A stretch of DNA of 64,000 nucleotides from MGIIa-L3 sp11892u (lineage in GTDB: Archaea > Thermoplasmatota > Poseidoniia > Poseidoniales > Poseidoniaceae): NCBI GenBank assembly GCA_965659685.1, contig CBFHXB010000002.1, positions 62,001 to 126,000 on the forward strand, given 5' to 3'. The notes under the pieces are model-generated. The model made no database searches. It was not told the origin of the DNA and saw nothing but the letters and a program-made list of their open reading frames with translations. Of this stretch, positions 16,665 to 25,726 are shown piece by piece (the stretch's first letter is position 1; every line of letters begins with the position of its first letter). The position numbers and the translations under genes were made by a program.

Positions 16665-16738
16665 CGGGCCTGACGGGGTTCGAACCCGCGACCGACGGAT
16701 TAAGAGTCCGTCGCTCTACCTGACTAAGCTACAGGCCC
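16665..16738 (-). tRNA. tRNA-Lys (anticodon CUU)
   Basis: A full cloverleaf lies on the minus strand. The acceptor stem GGGCCTG pairs with CAGGCCC. The anticodon stem ACGGA/TCCGT holds the loop CTCTTAA, giving anticodon CTT (lysine). The T arm is GCGGG-TTCGAAC-CCCGT. No CCA is encoded after the discriminator base. An AT-rich TATA-like element lies 18-27 nt upstream (16756-16765). Confidence 0.96.
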
Positions 16739-16755
16739 ACAGCGCGCTCCTGACG

Positions 16756-16765
16756 CCCGTATTTA
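16756..16765 (-). promoter_or_regulatory. TATA-like promoter element of tRNA-Lys
   Basis: On the minus strand the sequence reads TAAATACGGG, the only AT-rich patch in the GC-rich spacer before tRNA-Lys. The same ten bases occur upstream of tRNA-Glu (48637-48646). Confidence 0.6.
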
Positions 16766-16780
16766 ATCACCACGGCGGGG

Positions 16781-17482
16781 TCATGCAAGGCGGCCGCCAG
16801 GGCGTACCAGACGTGCTGCTCCTGAGGCTCCAGCAAGGTAGACCACGTCGCACATGTCGATGAAGAGGCCGACCTGCACCACGCCTGCAAGCGAAAGGAG
16901 CGCGGTTTCGACGGCCGCGGGGTCAATCAGCGTCGGTCCGGTGTGGGCGTCGATGATGTGGTTCCCGTTGTCCGTGACAAGGGGGCGGTCACCGTCCATG
17001 CGCAGGGTGGCTTCGCATCCCAAGAGGTTCGCGATGGCCGAGCGGGTGGTGCCAAGGGCAAACGGCGTGATCTCGATGGGAAGAGGAAAGGCACCGAGCA
17101 CGTCAACCATCTTGCGATCGTCGGCCACGACGACCATGGCTCCTGAGGATTGGGCCACCAGTTTTTCGCGAAGGAGGGCCGCGCCTCCGCCCTTGATGAG
17201 TTGGAAGGCAGCATCCACCTCGTCAGCCCCGTCGATGACAACGTCCAGTGCGTCCACGTCATCGAGTTCAGCCAACGGCAAACCGAGTTCAGTGGCCAAC
17301 GCGTGGGTCGCGAGGCTGGTCGGCACGCCCACCACGTCCAACCCCTCTTCGTGATGCTGGCGAGCAAGTTCCACGATGGTGTGGTGGACGGTTGAACCGG
17401 TGCCCAAACCCAGGGTCATGCCGTCCTCGACCTCGTTGCAGGCGGCGATGCCGGCCAAGCGCTTGGCTTCGTCAATGGACAT
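16781..17482 (-). CDS. rpiA: Ribose-5-phosphate isomerase A
   Basis: Ribose-5-phosphate isomerase A, interconverting ribose 5-phosphate and ribulose 5-phosphate in the pentose phosphate pathway. The phosphate loop GLGTGSTVHH, the active-site IDGADEVD and the KGGGAALLREK segment are intact. The length (233 residues) is typical. The ATG at 17482 is preceded by the divergent surface-protein gene region and followed downstream by tRNA-Lys and asnS on the same strand. Confidence 0.96.
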   Translation of the reverse strand: MSIDEAKRLAGIAACNEVEDGMTLGLGTGSTVHHTIVELARQHHEEGLDVVGVPTSLATHALATELGLPLAELDDVDALDVVIDGADEVDAAFQLIKGGGAALLREKLVAQSSGAMVVVADDRKMVDVLGAFPLPIEITPFALGTTRSAIANLLGCEATLRMDGDRPLVTDNGNHIIDAHTGPTLIDPAAVETALLSLAGVVQVGLFIDMCDVVYLAGASGAARLVRPGGRLA

Positions 17483-17573
17483 GCGGCAAGGTCAACCGGC
17501 CCAGTCCAAAGGCTATGCCCCTCGTGCCGGGATGCTCCGAAGCATTCAATGGCGAGGAAGAAGGTGGTGAAGC

Positions 17574-20500
17574 ATGGCCCCGAGAGGACGCTATGCAGCA
17601 GTGCTGCTGGTGCTTCTCATGGTCTCCATGCCGTGGGCGCCTGCAGCGCCTGCAACGCTGACCATGAACGAGCCGAGCACCACCCTCGGTACAGCGTCCA
17701 CGATCGTCATCGGTGGAGCCAACGGCGGACATGACGACCGCGTCGAGGTCGAGGTGGACGACGGCCGTTCCATCGCACGCGTCGACCTCACGCTCGAATC
17801 CGCAGCCCTTGGTCGAAGCACGGGAGCGGCCCTCACCGGCGCCTCAGATTTCGACGCACCCGGAGCCGTCTACGATGGCATGGACGTCAACGGCAGCGCC
17901 CTCACCATCCTTCCTGACGGTGCGTTTTGGGACTTTGAAGACCCCAACCACGGCTGGACGCTCGGTGGAACCAACGTCTGGAAACATGGGTTCGACAGCA
18001 CCCTCGGATCCACGGCTGGCGTTTCGTCGGGCCAAAACGCCCTCTACACCTACGACGGAAATTATCCCTACATGTCAACGACGTACTGGGCGACATCCCC
18101 TGACCTTCCTTGCAATGGTTGTGCAGGTTCGTGGGAATTGAGTTTCATGCGTCGTCTCGGCATTGAATCAAGTTCTTGGGACCACGTGTACGTTCAGGTC
18201 AAAAACGCCCAAGGGAATTGGGTCCAGGTCTGGACGAATTCCGGAACCATCAACGAGAATTCCTTCTCGCAACAATCCTATGACATTTCGACGCATGTTG
18301 CGTCCAATCCCAACTTTGCCGTTCGTTTTGGGCTCGGTACGACGGACTATTCGGTTCATTACACGGGTTGGAACATCGACGATGTGCGCATCCAGCCCAG
18401 CGGCGGCGTCACTGGGACAGGCGAAGGAACGTGGACTTCAGCGCCCTTTGGCCCAGACGTTGACGGGGCTCCGCATGCAAGGTTGACCCTCGACGCCAAT
18501 GTGCCAAGCGGTGCGGTGTTGGAGGCGACGGTGATCGACGCGTTGACCGGCACGGCCGTTCCGGGGTACACCAACTTGGACGTCACGACGGTTGATTTGG
18601 GCGCCATCGACGCCGCAGAACGTCCCCTGCTCAGGCTTCAACTTCACTTTGAGGAGGGTTCGGAAGGTGCACCGGCCGTGGGCAGCATCGCCTACGGAGG
18701 ACGGTTGTTGCACGAACTTGAGGTCATGCCACTGGCCATGTGGACGGATCCGTCTGGAAACGAACCCGCCGACGCGGGGACCTTCAGCACCAGCGCTGGA
18801 GCCTTCGTGGCGGCGACCACCCTGACGAGTCCCGTCACCACGCACCGTTCGGGCATCGGAGCGGTTCGGAATTCCTGCGATTTGACCGATGGGATCCTCG
18901 AACTTCGCCTCGACGGTGGAGCATGGACCGAGATTCAAGACGGCGGGGGCCTCATCGTTTTCGAGGCCATCGCCCACACCGCTGAACTCCGCATTCGGAC
19001 GGCGGCAGGCAGCAACGCGTGGACGTTGAAGCATTTCGAAGTGGACCTTCTTCCGTCTCCCGCGCCGTCAGGTGCCATGGTGGACATCGGTGCCGACGGC
19101 ACCGGTGAATGGGGCTTGGTCGAGGCAGCCCATGGGCGGCTCGGTCTGCAAGATCGCTTGACCAACGGCGCACAATGGATGGAAGCCAACATGATCGGGG
19201 GCGCCGATGTGGTCGTTCCCTTCCTGCTGCCGGCCGACGGTGTCGAGGCGCTCTCCCTTGTGGTTGACGTGCTGTCCAGCGACACCAACCTCCTCAACAT
19301 GGAACTCCGGATGGACGGGAACACGGTCGTGCAACCCTTTGATGTACGGCCCTTTGTGGACGAAGCGGAAGTCCACCTTTCCTCGACGGACCTTGCCACG
19401 CTCAACGCCGCCCTCAGCGGACAGAGGGACGCGGGGCCAAGCGGGTTGGATTTTGTCGAAGTTCAAGCCGTGTTCTCAGGTCCAACCAGCGCCAACCTTG
19501 TGTTGGTCGCCGGCGGTCTCTTCGCGCCATACTCGGGCGTGATGTCGACTTCTTTGGTTCCAGGACATCCGCTTGTGGTGGCTTTGAACGGGGCGCTTGG
19601 TGAAGCCATGCCAATGAACGGCGTCCGGCGTGTCTCCCTTCCAGTCGCCCTCTCCGCACCCGGTGCCGTTCAATTCACGGTCGACGACCTTCGAACCACC
19701 GCATCGGTGGAGGTGGTCGGCTTGTCCATGACGCCCGATGTGGACACCCTGGTCCCCGGAGAGGACTGGTACCGGTTCAACGCGAGCTTTGACGCAACAC
19801 GTCTGGGAACCACCACCTTTGCTAACGACATGCGAACGCAAGGTTGGGACGTTCGTATGGTGCTTCACGCCCCGGGTGGAGCGGCGGAAGTGACCTGCTC
19901 GGTCGGTGCTCTGCCCCTGACGGGAGACGAATTGAACGGCTGCAGCGACACCGGTCAAGCCCTGATCTGGAGCAACGGCGACGAAGAGGGTCATCTGACG
20001 CTCGGCGGATCTGGTGCACTCGCTTGGGTGGACGTGGCCTTCCAAATTCCTGTGGCGTGGGCCGATGAGCCAAGCGCCGTTTTCTCGATTTCACTCGTGT
20101 CACCCGCTGGCCCGATGCTCCCTGCTTCCCGTACCTTCGGGGCTGGCGCAGCCATGGGCATCGAACCGGACGTCGGACTCGAAGATTGGTGGATCGAGAC
20201 CTCCAGCGGCTACCGTGCGCATCCGAGCGAACCATGGCTTGCGCCCGGTGACGTCGGTACCATTCACATTCAGGTCGGTTTCGAAGACCTGCCGGATGCG
20301 GCCCGTCCTCGAAGCGGTGACGTCCTCGTTCGTGCGCGTCTCAATGGCGTCGACATTGGGACCACTTCGTCCTTGAACGCTGGACATGCGTCCTTCCCCT
20401 TCACGGCACCGAGTTTCGTACCTGAGGTGGAAGTGCGGATCGACATCGAGCCGCTCAAGGGTCAAGATCGGGCCGACGCGGTCGACTCGTCCACGACCTT

Positions 20501-22475
20501 CGGGCTTGACGGCGTCGCACCCCTGCTGTTGTCCTCGTCGACCGATGCAACCGCTCACTTGAGCGCTGACGAACATCACGAGCACAGCCTCCTCATCGGT
20601 GACCGCCCCCGCCTTCCTTCGAGCGGTGACGTCCACCTCTGGCGTTCATGGGTGGACGACCTCAACGGCAACGGGGTCATCGATGCCGACGAAGCCAAGC
20701 TCAGGAAGGTCAGCGTGCCGGCCAATTTGACCGACCTTCAGGGGACCTACGCCTTTTCCCTCGACGCATCCCGTGCACCGCAGGACGGATGGTACGCCTT
20801 CTGGTACGGCATTGCCGACCAAGCGGGCAACGTCCTGCTCGACGTAGGAAACCGTTCGTCCCCCATGTCCATCGTGCAGGTCAATTCTGACGCGGCTCCT
20901 TCGGTCGGCAACGATGCTTCCGCATCGTGGTCCGTGTCCTCGCCTGCTTGGCTTCACCCAAGCGAAACGGTCACCCTCTCCGTGCCGTTGGGTGATGGAA
21001 ACGGTTTGCAAGACTTGGCCGAGGTGACGATCGATTTGGACCTTGAGCGGGACGACGGTTTGGTCGTGACCTGGACCGCCGAGGACGGTTGCAGCGAAAA
21101 CCATCCTTTCCTTACGGTCCTCGATTGCAGGATGGAGGGTTCGCCCTCCGCGTTGACGCCCTTCAGCGAACAAGGCTTCCTGCGCGTTGACCTGCACCTC
21201 GATTGGGGCTTTGACCCAAGCACGACGGCAAGAACGCCTTCGGTCACGGTCGAGGACCGTGGCGGCCAATTCTCCTCCGATCGCCTCGATGGATTGCGGT
21301 GGAGGGCCTCCAGCGAATTTGTGCTTGACCCAACCTCGGTGGTCGTTCAACTGGAGGGGGCCGTGCTTGGTGAGGCTCAGGCCCAACTTCGCCCCGGTGC
21401 AGAACTCCAGGTGTCGTCCTCCTTTGCTTGGGCTCGCTCGGGTCGGACGGTGCTCCATCCCCTGCATGTGGAAGCCTCGCTTGGTTCTGAAGTGCAGAAC
21501 GGCAACACCTCCGACGGTTCCTTCAACCTCACCCTCGAAGTGCCCGACGAAGCAGGGAGCCAAGGTCTTCTGATTCGTGTGTTGGAGGCACCGGACGGTG
21601 CGGTTCACCGCGGAGCCGACGACGTGGTTCGACGCTTCATGGTCGACACCGAACCGCCGCGTGTCAAGGCGCTCACCTCACCCGCACTCGGTGCTCCGCT
21701 TCCGGAGTCCGATTGGGGGGCGTTGACCGTTGACGTCCGCATGGACGAGGACATTGGTCTTGGACAGGTGAAGCTTGGATGGCGCGTTATGGTCAGCGGT
21801 TTCGGTCTGGCGGGAGAGGTGCTCGGCGAGGGCGTTGAACCGATGACGCTCCGTGGTGCGCGCACCAGCGGCGAAGATTTGCCCCTCCGCGCCGTGCTGG
21901 ATCTCGACGCTGCCCTCGCAGAAGACGTGCGTACCCAGCGGCTCGAATTGCGGGTTTGGGTCCTTGGTGAGGACCAATCGGGCCAGCCAGTGGACACGCT
22001 TGGAAATTCACTGGCGGACCCCCTGGCCGTTTGGTTGCTTGAGCAACGTGTGGCTGAGGTCGTCTTCGACGGCGAGCCGGACGAGACCCTCGTGAATCCC
22101 GTCAAAGGTGGCGAATTGGTGTGGTCCTACAGCATCGTCAACCTTGGTCGAGGCCCGGGTGACGTTCAGATCATCGTCGAAGTCGTCGAAGCGGACGGTG
22201 GGCGTACGCGCCTCGACGCGCGTTCCATCAACATCGAAGCCGGGGCGAACGCCGTCCAAAACGGGAGCTGGGTCCCACTCGATGAAGGGCCGGTCCGCTT
22301 CGAATACATCATCGTGGACGGCACGACGCACGTCGGCGACACGCTCCTGATTGGCGCTTCTCAGGGCCAGGGCCTCTTTGGTGGCCCTGCGGGCGGGGTG
22401 GGCAGCATCCTGATTTTGGTCATCGTATCCCTCGTCGGCTTCGTTGCCTACCGTCTCTCCAAGGAACGCTCCTGA
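17574..22475 (+). CDS. Giant secreted surface protein, C-terminally anchored (1633 residues)
   Basis: A very large extracytoplasmic protein. The signal peptide is AAVLLVLLMVSMPWAPAAPA. Residues about 118-274 resemble a MAM/jelly-roll lectin-like module (WDFEDPNHGW through NIDDVRI). The middle is made of beta-rich repeats of the Ig/fibronectin kind without a clear single family. An EF-hand-type calcium loop occurs at about 1027-1038 (DLNGNGVIDADE). A CARDB-like module lies at about 1495-1600, and a single helix (ILILVIVSLVGFVAY) ends the protein with a short basic tail. It is similar in plan to the 1542-residue protein at 37498 and the 795-residue protein at 58679. The function is unknown; adhesion or S-layer roles are only guesses. 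Confidence 0.85.
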   Translation: MAPRGRYAAVLLVLLMVSMPWAPAAPATLTMNEPSTTLGTASTIVIGGANGGHDDRVEVEVDDGRSIARVDLTLESAALGRSTGAALTGASDFDAPGAVYDGMDVNGSALTILPDGAFWDFEDPNHGWTLGGTNVWKHGFDSTLGSTAGVSSGQNALYTYDGNYPYMSTTYWATSPDLPCNGCAGSWELSFMRRLGIESSSWDHVYVQVKNAQGNWVQVWTNSGTINENSFSQQSYDISTHVASNPNFAVRFGLGTTDYSVHYTGWNIDDVRIQPSGGVTGTGEGTWTSAPFGPDVDGAPHARLTLDANVPSGAVLEATVIDALTGTAVPGYTNLDVTTVDLGAIDAAERPLLRLQLHFEEGSEGAPAVGSIAYGGRLLHELEVMPLAMWTDPSGNEPADAGTFSTSAGAFVAATTLTSPVTTHRSGIGAVRNSCDLTDGILELRLDGGAWTEIQDGGGLIVFEAIAHTAELRIRTAAGSNAWTLKHFEVDLLPSPAPSGAMVDIGADGTGEWGLVEAAHGRLGLQDRLTNGAQWMEANMIGGADVVVPFLLPADGVEALSLVVDVLSSDTNLLNMELRMDGNTVVQPFDVRPFVDEAEVHLSSTDLATLNAALSGQRDAGPSGLDFVEVQAVFSGPTSANLVLVAGGLFAPYSGVMSTSLVPGHPLVVALNGALGEAMPMNGVRRVSLPVALSAPGAVQFTVDDLRTTASVEVVGLSMTPDVDTLVPGEDWYRFNASFDATRLGTTTFANDMRTQGWDVRMVLHAPGGAAEVTCSVGALPLTGDELNGCSDTGQALIWSNGDEEGHLTLGGSGALAWVDVAFQIPVAWADEPSAVFSISLVSPAGPMLPASRTFGAGAAMGIEPDVGLEDWWIETSSGYRAHPSEPWLAPGDVGTIHIQVGFEDLPDAARPRSGDVLVRARLNGVDIGTTSSLNAGHASFPFTAPSFVPEVEVRIDIEPLKGQDRADAVDSSTTFGLDGVAPLLLSSSTDATAHLSADEHHEHSLLIGDRPRLPSSGDVHLWRSWVDDLNGNGVIDADEAKLRKVSVPANLTDLQGTYAFSLDASRAPQDGWYAFWYGIADQAGNVLLDVGNRSSPMSIVQVNSDAAPSVGNDASASWSVSSPAWLHPSETVTLSVPLGDGNGLQDLAEVTIDLDLERDDGLVVTWTAEDGCSENHPFLTVLDCRMEGSPSALTPFSEQGFLRVDLHLDWGFDPSTTARTPSVTVEDRGGQFSSDRLDGLRWRASSEFVLDPTSVVVQLEGAVLGEAQAQLRPGAELQVSSSFAWARSGRTVLHPLHVEASLGSEVQNGNTSDGSFNLTLEVPDEAGSQGLLIRVLEAPDGAVHRGADDVVRRFMVDTEPPRVKALTSPALGAPLPESDWGALTVDVRMDEDIGLGQVKLGWRVMVSGFGLAGEVLGEGVEPMTLRGARTSGEDLPLRAVLDLDAALAEDVRTQRLELRVWVLGEDQSGQPVDTLGNSLADPLAVWLLEQRVAEVVFDGEPDETLVNPVKGGELVWSYSIVNLGRGPGDVQIIVEVVEADGGRTRLDARSINIEAGANAVQNGSWVPLDEGPVRFEYIIVDGTTHVGDTLLIGASQGQGLFGGPAGGVGSILILVIVSLVGFVAYRLSKERS

Positions 22476-22480
22476 AGGGA

Positions 22481-22499
22481 TGCGTTCAAGTGGAACGCA
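22481..22499 (+). repeat. Inverted repeat between the surface-protein gene and RNase P RNA
   Basis: TGCGTTC and GAACGCA flank a 5-nt loop, giving a perfect 7-bp stem directly after the stop codon and about 13 nt before the RNase P RNA. It could be a transcript end or processing point; no T-run follows. Confidence 0.4.
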
Positions 22500-22511
22500 A
22501 CACCACCGCGG

Positions 22512-22821
22512 CCCGGAGGGAGTGGGAGGACTGCTGACAGAGCCAGACTCTGAGGAAAGTCCCCTCTCCACGGTGCACATGGGCCGCACAAGCGGCAGAC
22601 CGGAGACGGTCAGGTCAATGCAGCAGAAACGAACGATGCGTGGTGAACGATGATGTCGAAGGACGGAGGTTTCCACGTGGTCGATGAGACGAGCAACCCC
22701 ATGGGAGCAAGCCCAGACAGCCCTGACGACGCGGCACGCCGAGGGGCGGGTAGGGTGCACAGTTGAATGCAGTCACCGTTTTACGGGAACAGAAAGGGGC
22801 TTACTCCCCGCTCCCTCCGCC
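22512..22821 (+). ncRNA. rnpB: RNase P RNA
   Basis: The catalytic RNA of RNase P, which trims the 5' leader of pre-tRNAs. The 5' and 3' ends form a perfect P1 helix (CGGAGGGAG at 22514-22522 with CTCCCTCCG at 22811-22819). Conserved core blocks are visible: GAGGAAAGTCC near the 5' side, CAGAAACGA in the middle, GGGCGGGTAGG, and the 3' ACAGAAAGGGGCTTA. The length of about 310 nt suits an archaeal type A molecule. It lies 36 nt after the surface-protein stop on the same strand and abuts the stop codon of the convergent RND gene. Confidence 0.92.
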
Positions 22822-25680
22822 TCATTCCAAGACGGCATCGATGGCCGTCATGTGTTCCGAGGTGACCACCCCTTCACCGAAATCCACGGCGCGTTTTCGG
22901 TGACGAACAAGCGAGACGATGTCCCGTTCGCCGGCCAACAGGGCGGGAAGCAGGAAGCAACTTGTCAGGAAGGCGGCGGCGATGAGGGCCGCCATGATGC
23001 CAAAGAAATTCTCGAGCCCTGGGAAGGCGGCAAGGAAGCCCGCTGAAATGCCGGCGATGGTCGTGATGGAGGTCTCGAAAATCGTGTGGCCGGTGGATTC
23101 GATGGACGTTGCCAAGCCTGTCGGCGTCTCCCCTTCTTCCTGAATGCGGTGCATCATGTGAATGGCATCGTCGACACCGATGCCGAAGACGATGGTGCCG
23201 ATCATCGCGGTGAAGATGTTGACGTTCACGTCACCGCTGCGCATCATCAGCGGTTGCCAGAGGATGACCACGGCCACGGGGACCATCGTGTAGAGGCCGA
23301 TGCGTGGGCTCCTGAACATGAGCATCAGGAACAAGGTCAACACCAGCATCGTCAGAATGGTGGTGCGCGATTGTGTCTCGTGGATGCCTTGGTTGATGTC
23401 AAGGGACACCGGCAGACCTCCGGTCAAGCGTGAAGAGCGTGTGTTCTGGAGGAGGTTGTCCTCGGAAAGAACGCCGTCGATTTCGTCCCGGAGCACCTCG
23501 GCGTCGTTGAGGTTCATGTACGGTTGATCGACGTACACCAGTGCTTTCGTCCCCGCTTCATTCAGCAGCATCGACCGCACTTCGGGACTGAGGGTGTCGA
23601 ACACCACGCTGACCATGTCACGACGCAATCCTTCCCTTCCGTCAGGACCCGATGCGTCGAGGGTGATCCACAGGTGACACTCAAGCGGATCGTTGGAGTC
23701 CCAACACGGCTCGTGCAAAAGGTCCCAGAGGCTTCCCTCGTACAGCGTCACGCCCTCGGTCAATTCAACGGTGACCGGGATGGACTTCAGGAAGAGCACG
23801 ATGCTGGTGGTGTTGGTGGCTTCGACCTGCGAAACGATGGCCTCAATGCGGTCGATTTCGTCGAGCACAGGAATGTCGCGGATGTTGTCCGTGCCGTTGT
23901 CGTTGCTCCGTGTGGTGGCGTCGAAGACGAACAAGGAGGTCTGACCTGAATCAAATTGGTAGGAATAGGTCGCCAACGCCTCGAGCGATGCGATGTCATC
24001 GGGTGCCTCGCTGCTCCCCGTGATTGGCTCGGAGAGGGCGTCGAGGTTGATCACGCCCACGACGGTGACCAAGAGGGCCACGGCGACGACGGCGTACCAA
24101 TGCTTGACCGGGGCCTTCCCCACTTGGCCCCATGCTGATGGCGTCGATTTCCGGCTGTAGCGCAACAACCAGGCCAAAGTCGGGACAAGCAAGAGGCTGA
24201 AAATCAGGGTGGAGATGATGCCGAGGACCAAGGTCACGCCCACGGAACGAATGGGGGTCACGGCCACGATTTGGGGCACCATCAAGACGGAGAAACCGAT
24301 GACGGTGGTCACAGCTGACAGGAGGACGGCGAGCCCCGTGGACCGGGTCATTTCCAGCACGCAGGTTCGGTACAGTTCCATGTCCCAGAGGTCTGGTACA
24401 GGGTGCTCGTCCTCCCCACGTCGACGTCGCAGCATGTTGTCGCTGTGCGCCGTGTCGATGTGATGCCGTCTTCGTTCTTCGACACGGTTGACCATGTGCA
24501 AGGCATAATCGACGCCGAGTCCAATGAGGATGGGGAAGGTGGCGACGATCATCGGCGTGAGGGTCAGGTCGAGCAGGACCGTGCTTCCAAAGGTCACGGC
24601 GAGGGCCATCAGAATGGGCAAACCGGTGATGACGACGACTTTGGCAGAGCGGTGCAACCAAGTGATCACCCCGATGGTGAACAGGAGGGAGTAGGGAAGC
24701 ATCTTCAGCAGGTCGTTGTAAATCTCCGTGCTGATGTCCTCGAGGACCTTGGTGAGGCCGGTCACGGTCATGTCGGTGTTGCTCAATTCTGAGGGGCGGT
24801 CGTCAATGACGTTCTGAATGTGGGCAAGCAATTCCGAGAAGTCTTCGAAATCCGTCCGGTTGAGGTCGTGGTTGAGGCCGATGACGATGGCCGCAGTGTC
24901 CCACACACCGTCACCGTCGAGGTCGTTGGTCGGGTCGCCGTCGTTGTCGCTGTCCACGGTCGGGTCGAGGTCGTTGGTGTCCCGGACCATCGCGGTAAAG
25001 GCCCCACCAAGGTTGTCGACCAAGGTGTCGATGCGGTCTTGGTCTGGGATGGCGTATGCTCCGCCTCCGGGAACGTCGCAATCGAAACTTACCGGAATGC
25101 GGGACTGCAAGCCGTTCTTGCACATCGAGTTGTTGAACCGACCGTCAGCTGAGTTGGCTTCTTTGATGAGTTGGGCCGGTGAGAGGATCCACAGAATGCC
25201 GTCCTCTCGTCCACGGTCGTCCTTGTTCCAGTCAATGCCCCGGCTCGTGGCTCCGGCATTGGCGTTTTCATCGTCGCCTTCAACCCATGAAATCTCCCTG
25301 AGGATGGCCTCGTCGGAGATGTTGTCCCCCAGACCCTGCCCTAGGGCAGCGTTGTCGGTTCGTATGTAGACGATGGCGATGTCCGTGGACCACTCTTCAC
25401 GCACCTCGAGTAGGAGGTCGGTGGACTCGGCATCGTCCGGGAGGAAGATTTCGACGTCGTCGTCGATTTGGTCTTGGAAGGACATGCCCACCTGACCCAG
25501 CATGCCCGCCACAATGAGGCACACGACCACGACCATACGCGGCGAGGTGAGCGCGGCGGTGTACATCCCCTCGAACCCACGTTCCATACGTTCCTTGGCC
25601 AGGTTCGCGAGGCGGTCGCCGAGATCACGGACGCTCTTCAGGGCGGCAAGGGTCTCCGACCGGAGGTCCTCATCCACCAT
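22822..25680 (-). CDS. RND superfamily (MMPL-like) exporter with calcium-loop insert
   Basis: A large transporter of the RND/MMPL/Patched type with two halves. Each half has one leading transmembrane helix, a big external domain and a five-helix block. The proton-relay-type motifs are GLGVDYALHMVNR (about residue 391) and GIGVDDAIHMMHR (about 833). At about 240-262 the first external domain carries an Asp-rich TVDSDNDGDPTND followed by LDGDGVWD, resembling thrombospondin type-3 calcium loops, an unusual insert for this family. The start is ATG at 25680. The substrate is unknown; lipids or hydrophobic compounds are usual for MMPL relatives. The closely related protein at 34325 lacks the Asp-rich insert. 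Confidence 0.85.
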   Translation of the reverse strand: MVDEDLRSETLAALKSVRDLGDRLANLAKERMERGFEGMYTAALTSPRMVVVVCLIVAGMLGQVGMSFQDQIDDDVEIFLPDDAESTDLLLEVREEWSTDIAIVYIRTDNAALGQGLGDNISDEAILREISWVEGDDENANAGATSRGIDWNKDDRGREDGILWILSPAQLIKEANSADGRFNNSMCKNGLQSRIPVSFDCDVPGGGAYAIPDQDRIDTLVDNLGGAFTAMVRDTNDLDPTVDSDNDGDPTNDLDGDGVWDTAAIVIGLNHDLNRTDFEDFSELLAHIQNVIDDRPSELSNTDMTVTGLTKVLEDISTEIYNDLLKMLPYSLLFTIGVITWLHRSAKVVVITGLPILMALAVTFGSTVLLDLTLTPMIVATFPILIGLGVDYALHMVNRVEERRRHHIDTAHSDNMLRRRRGEDEHPVPDLWDMELYRTCVLEMTRSTGLAVLLSAVTTVIGFSVLMVPQIVAVTPIRSVGVTLVLGIISTLIFSLLLVPTLAWLLRYSRKSTPSAWGQVGKAPVKHWYAVVAVALLVTVVGVINLDALSEPITGSSEAPDDIASLEALATYSYQFDSGQTSLFVFDATTRSNDNGTDNIRDIPVLDEIDRIEAIVSQVEATNTTSIVLFLKSIPVTVELTEGVTLYEGSLWDLLHEPCWDSNDPLECHLWITLDASGPDGREGLRRDMVSVVFDTLSPEVRSMLLNEAGTKALVYVDQPYMNLNDAEVLRDEIDGVLSEDNLLQNTRSSRLTGGLPVSLDINQGIHETQSRTTILTMLVLTLFLMLMFRSPRIGLYTMVPVAVVILWQPLMMRSGDVNVNIFTAMIGTIVFGIGVDDAIHMMHRIQEEGETPTGLATSIESTGHTIFETSITTIAGISAGFLAAFPGLENFFGIMAALIAAAFLTSCFLLPALLAGERDIVSLVRHRKRAVDFGEGVVTSEHMTAIDAVLE

Positions 25681-25726
25681 GCACCGGGATTGTGCCCCGG
25701 GTTTTGGACCTACGCCCTGCGCCGAT

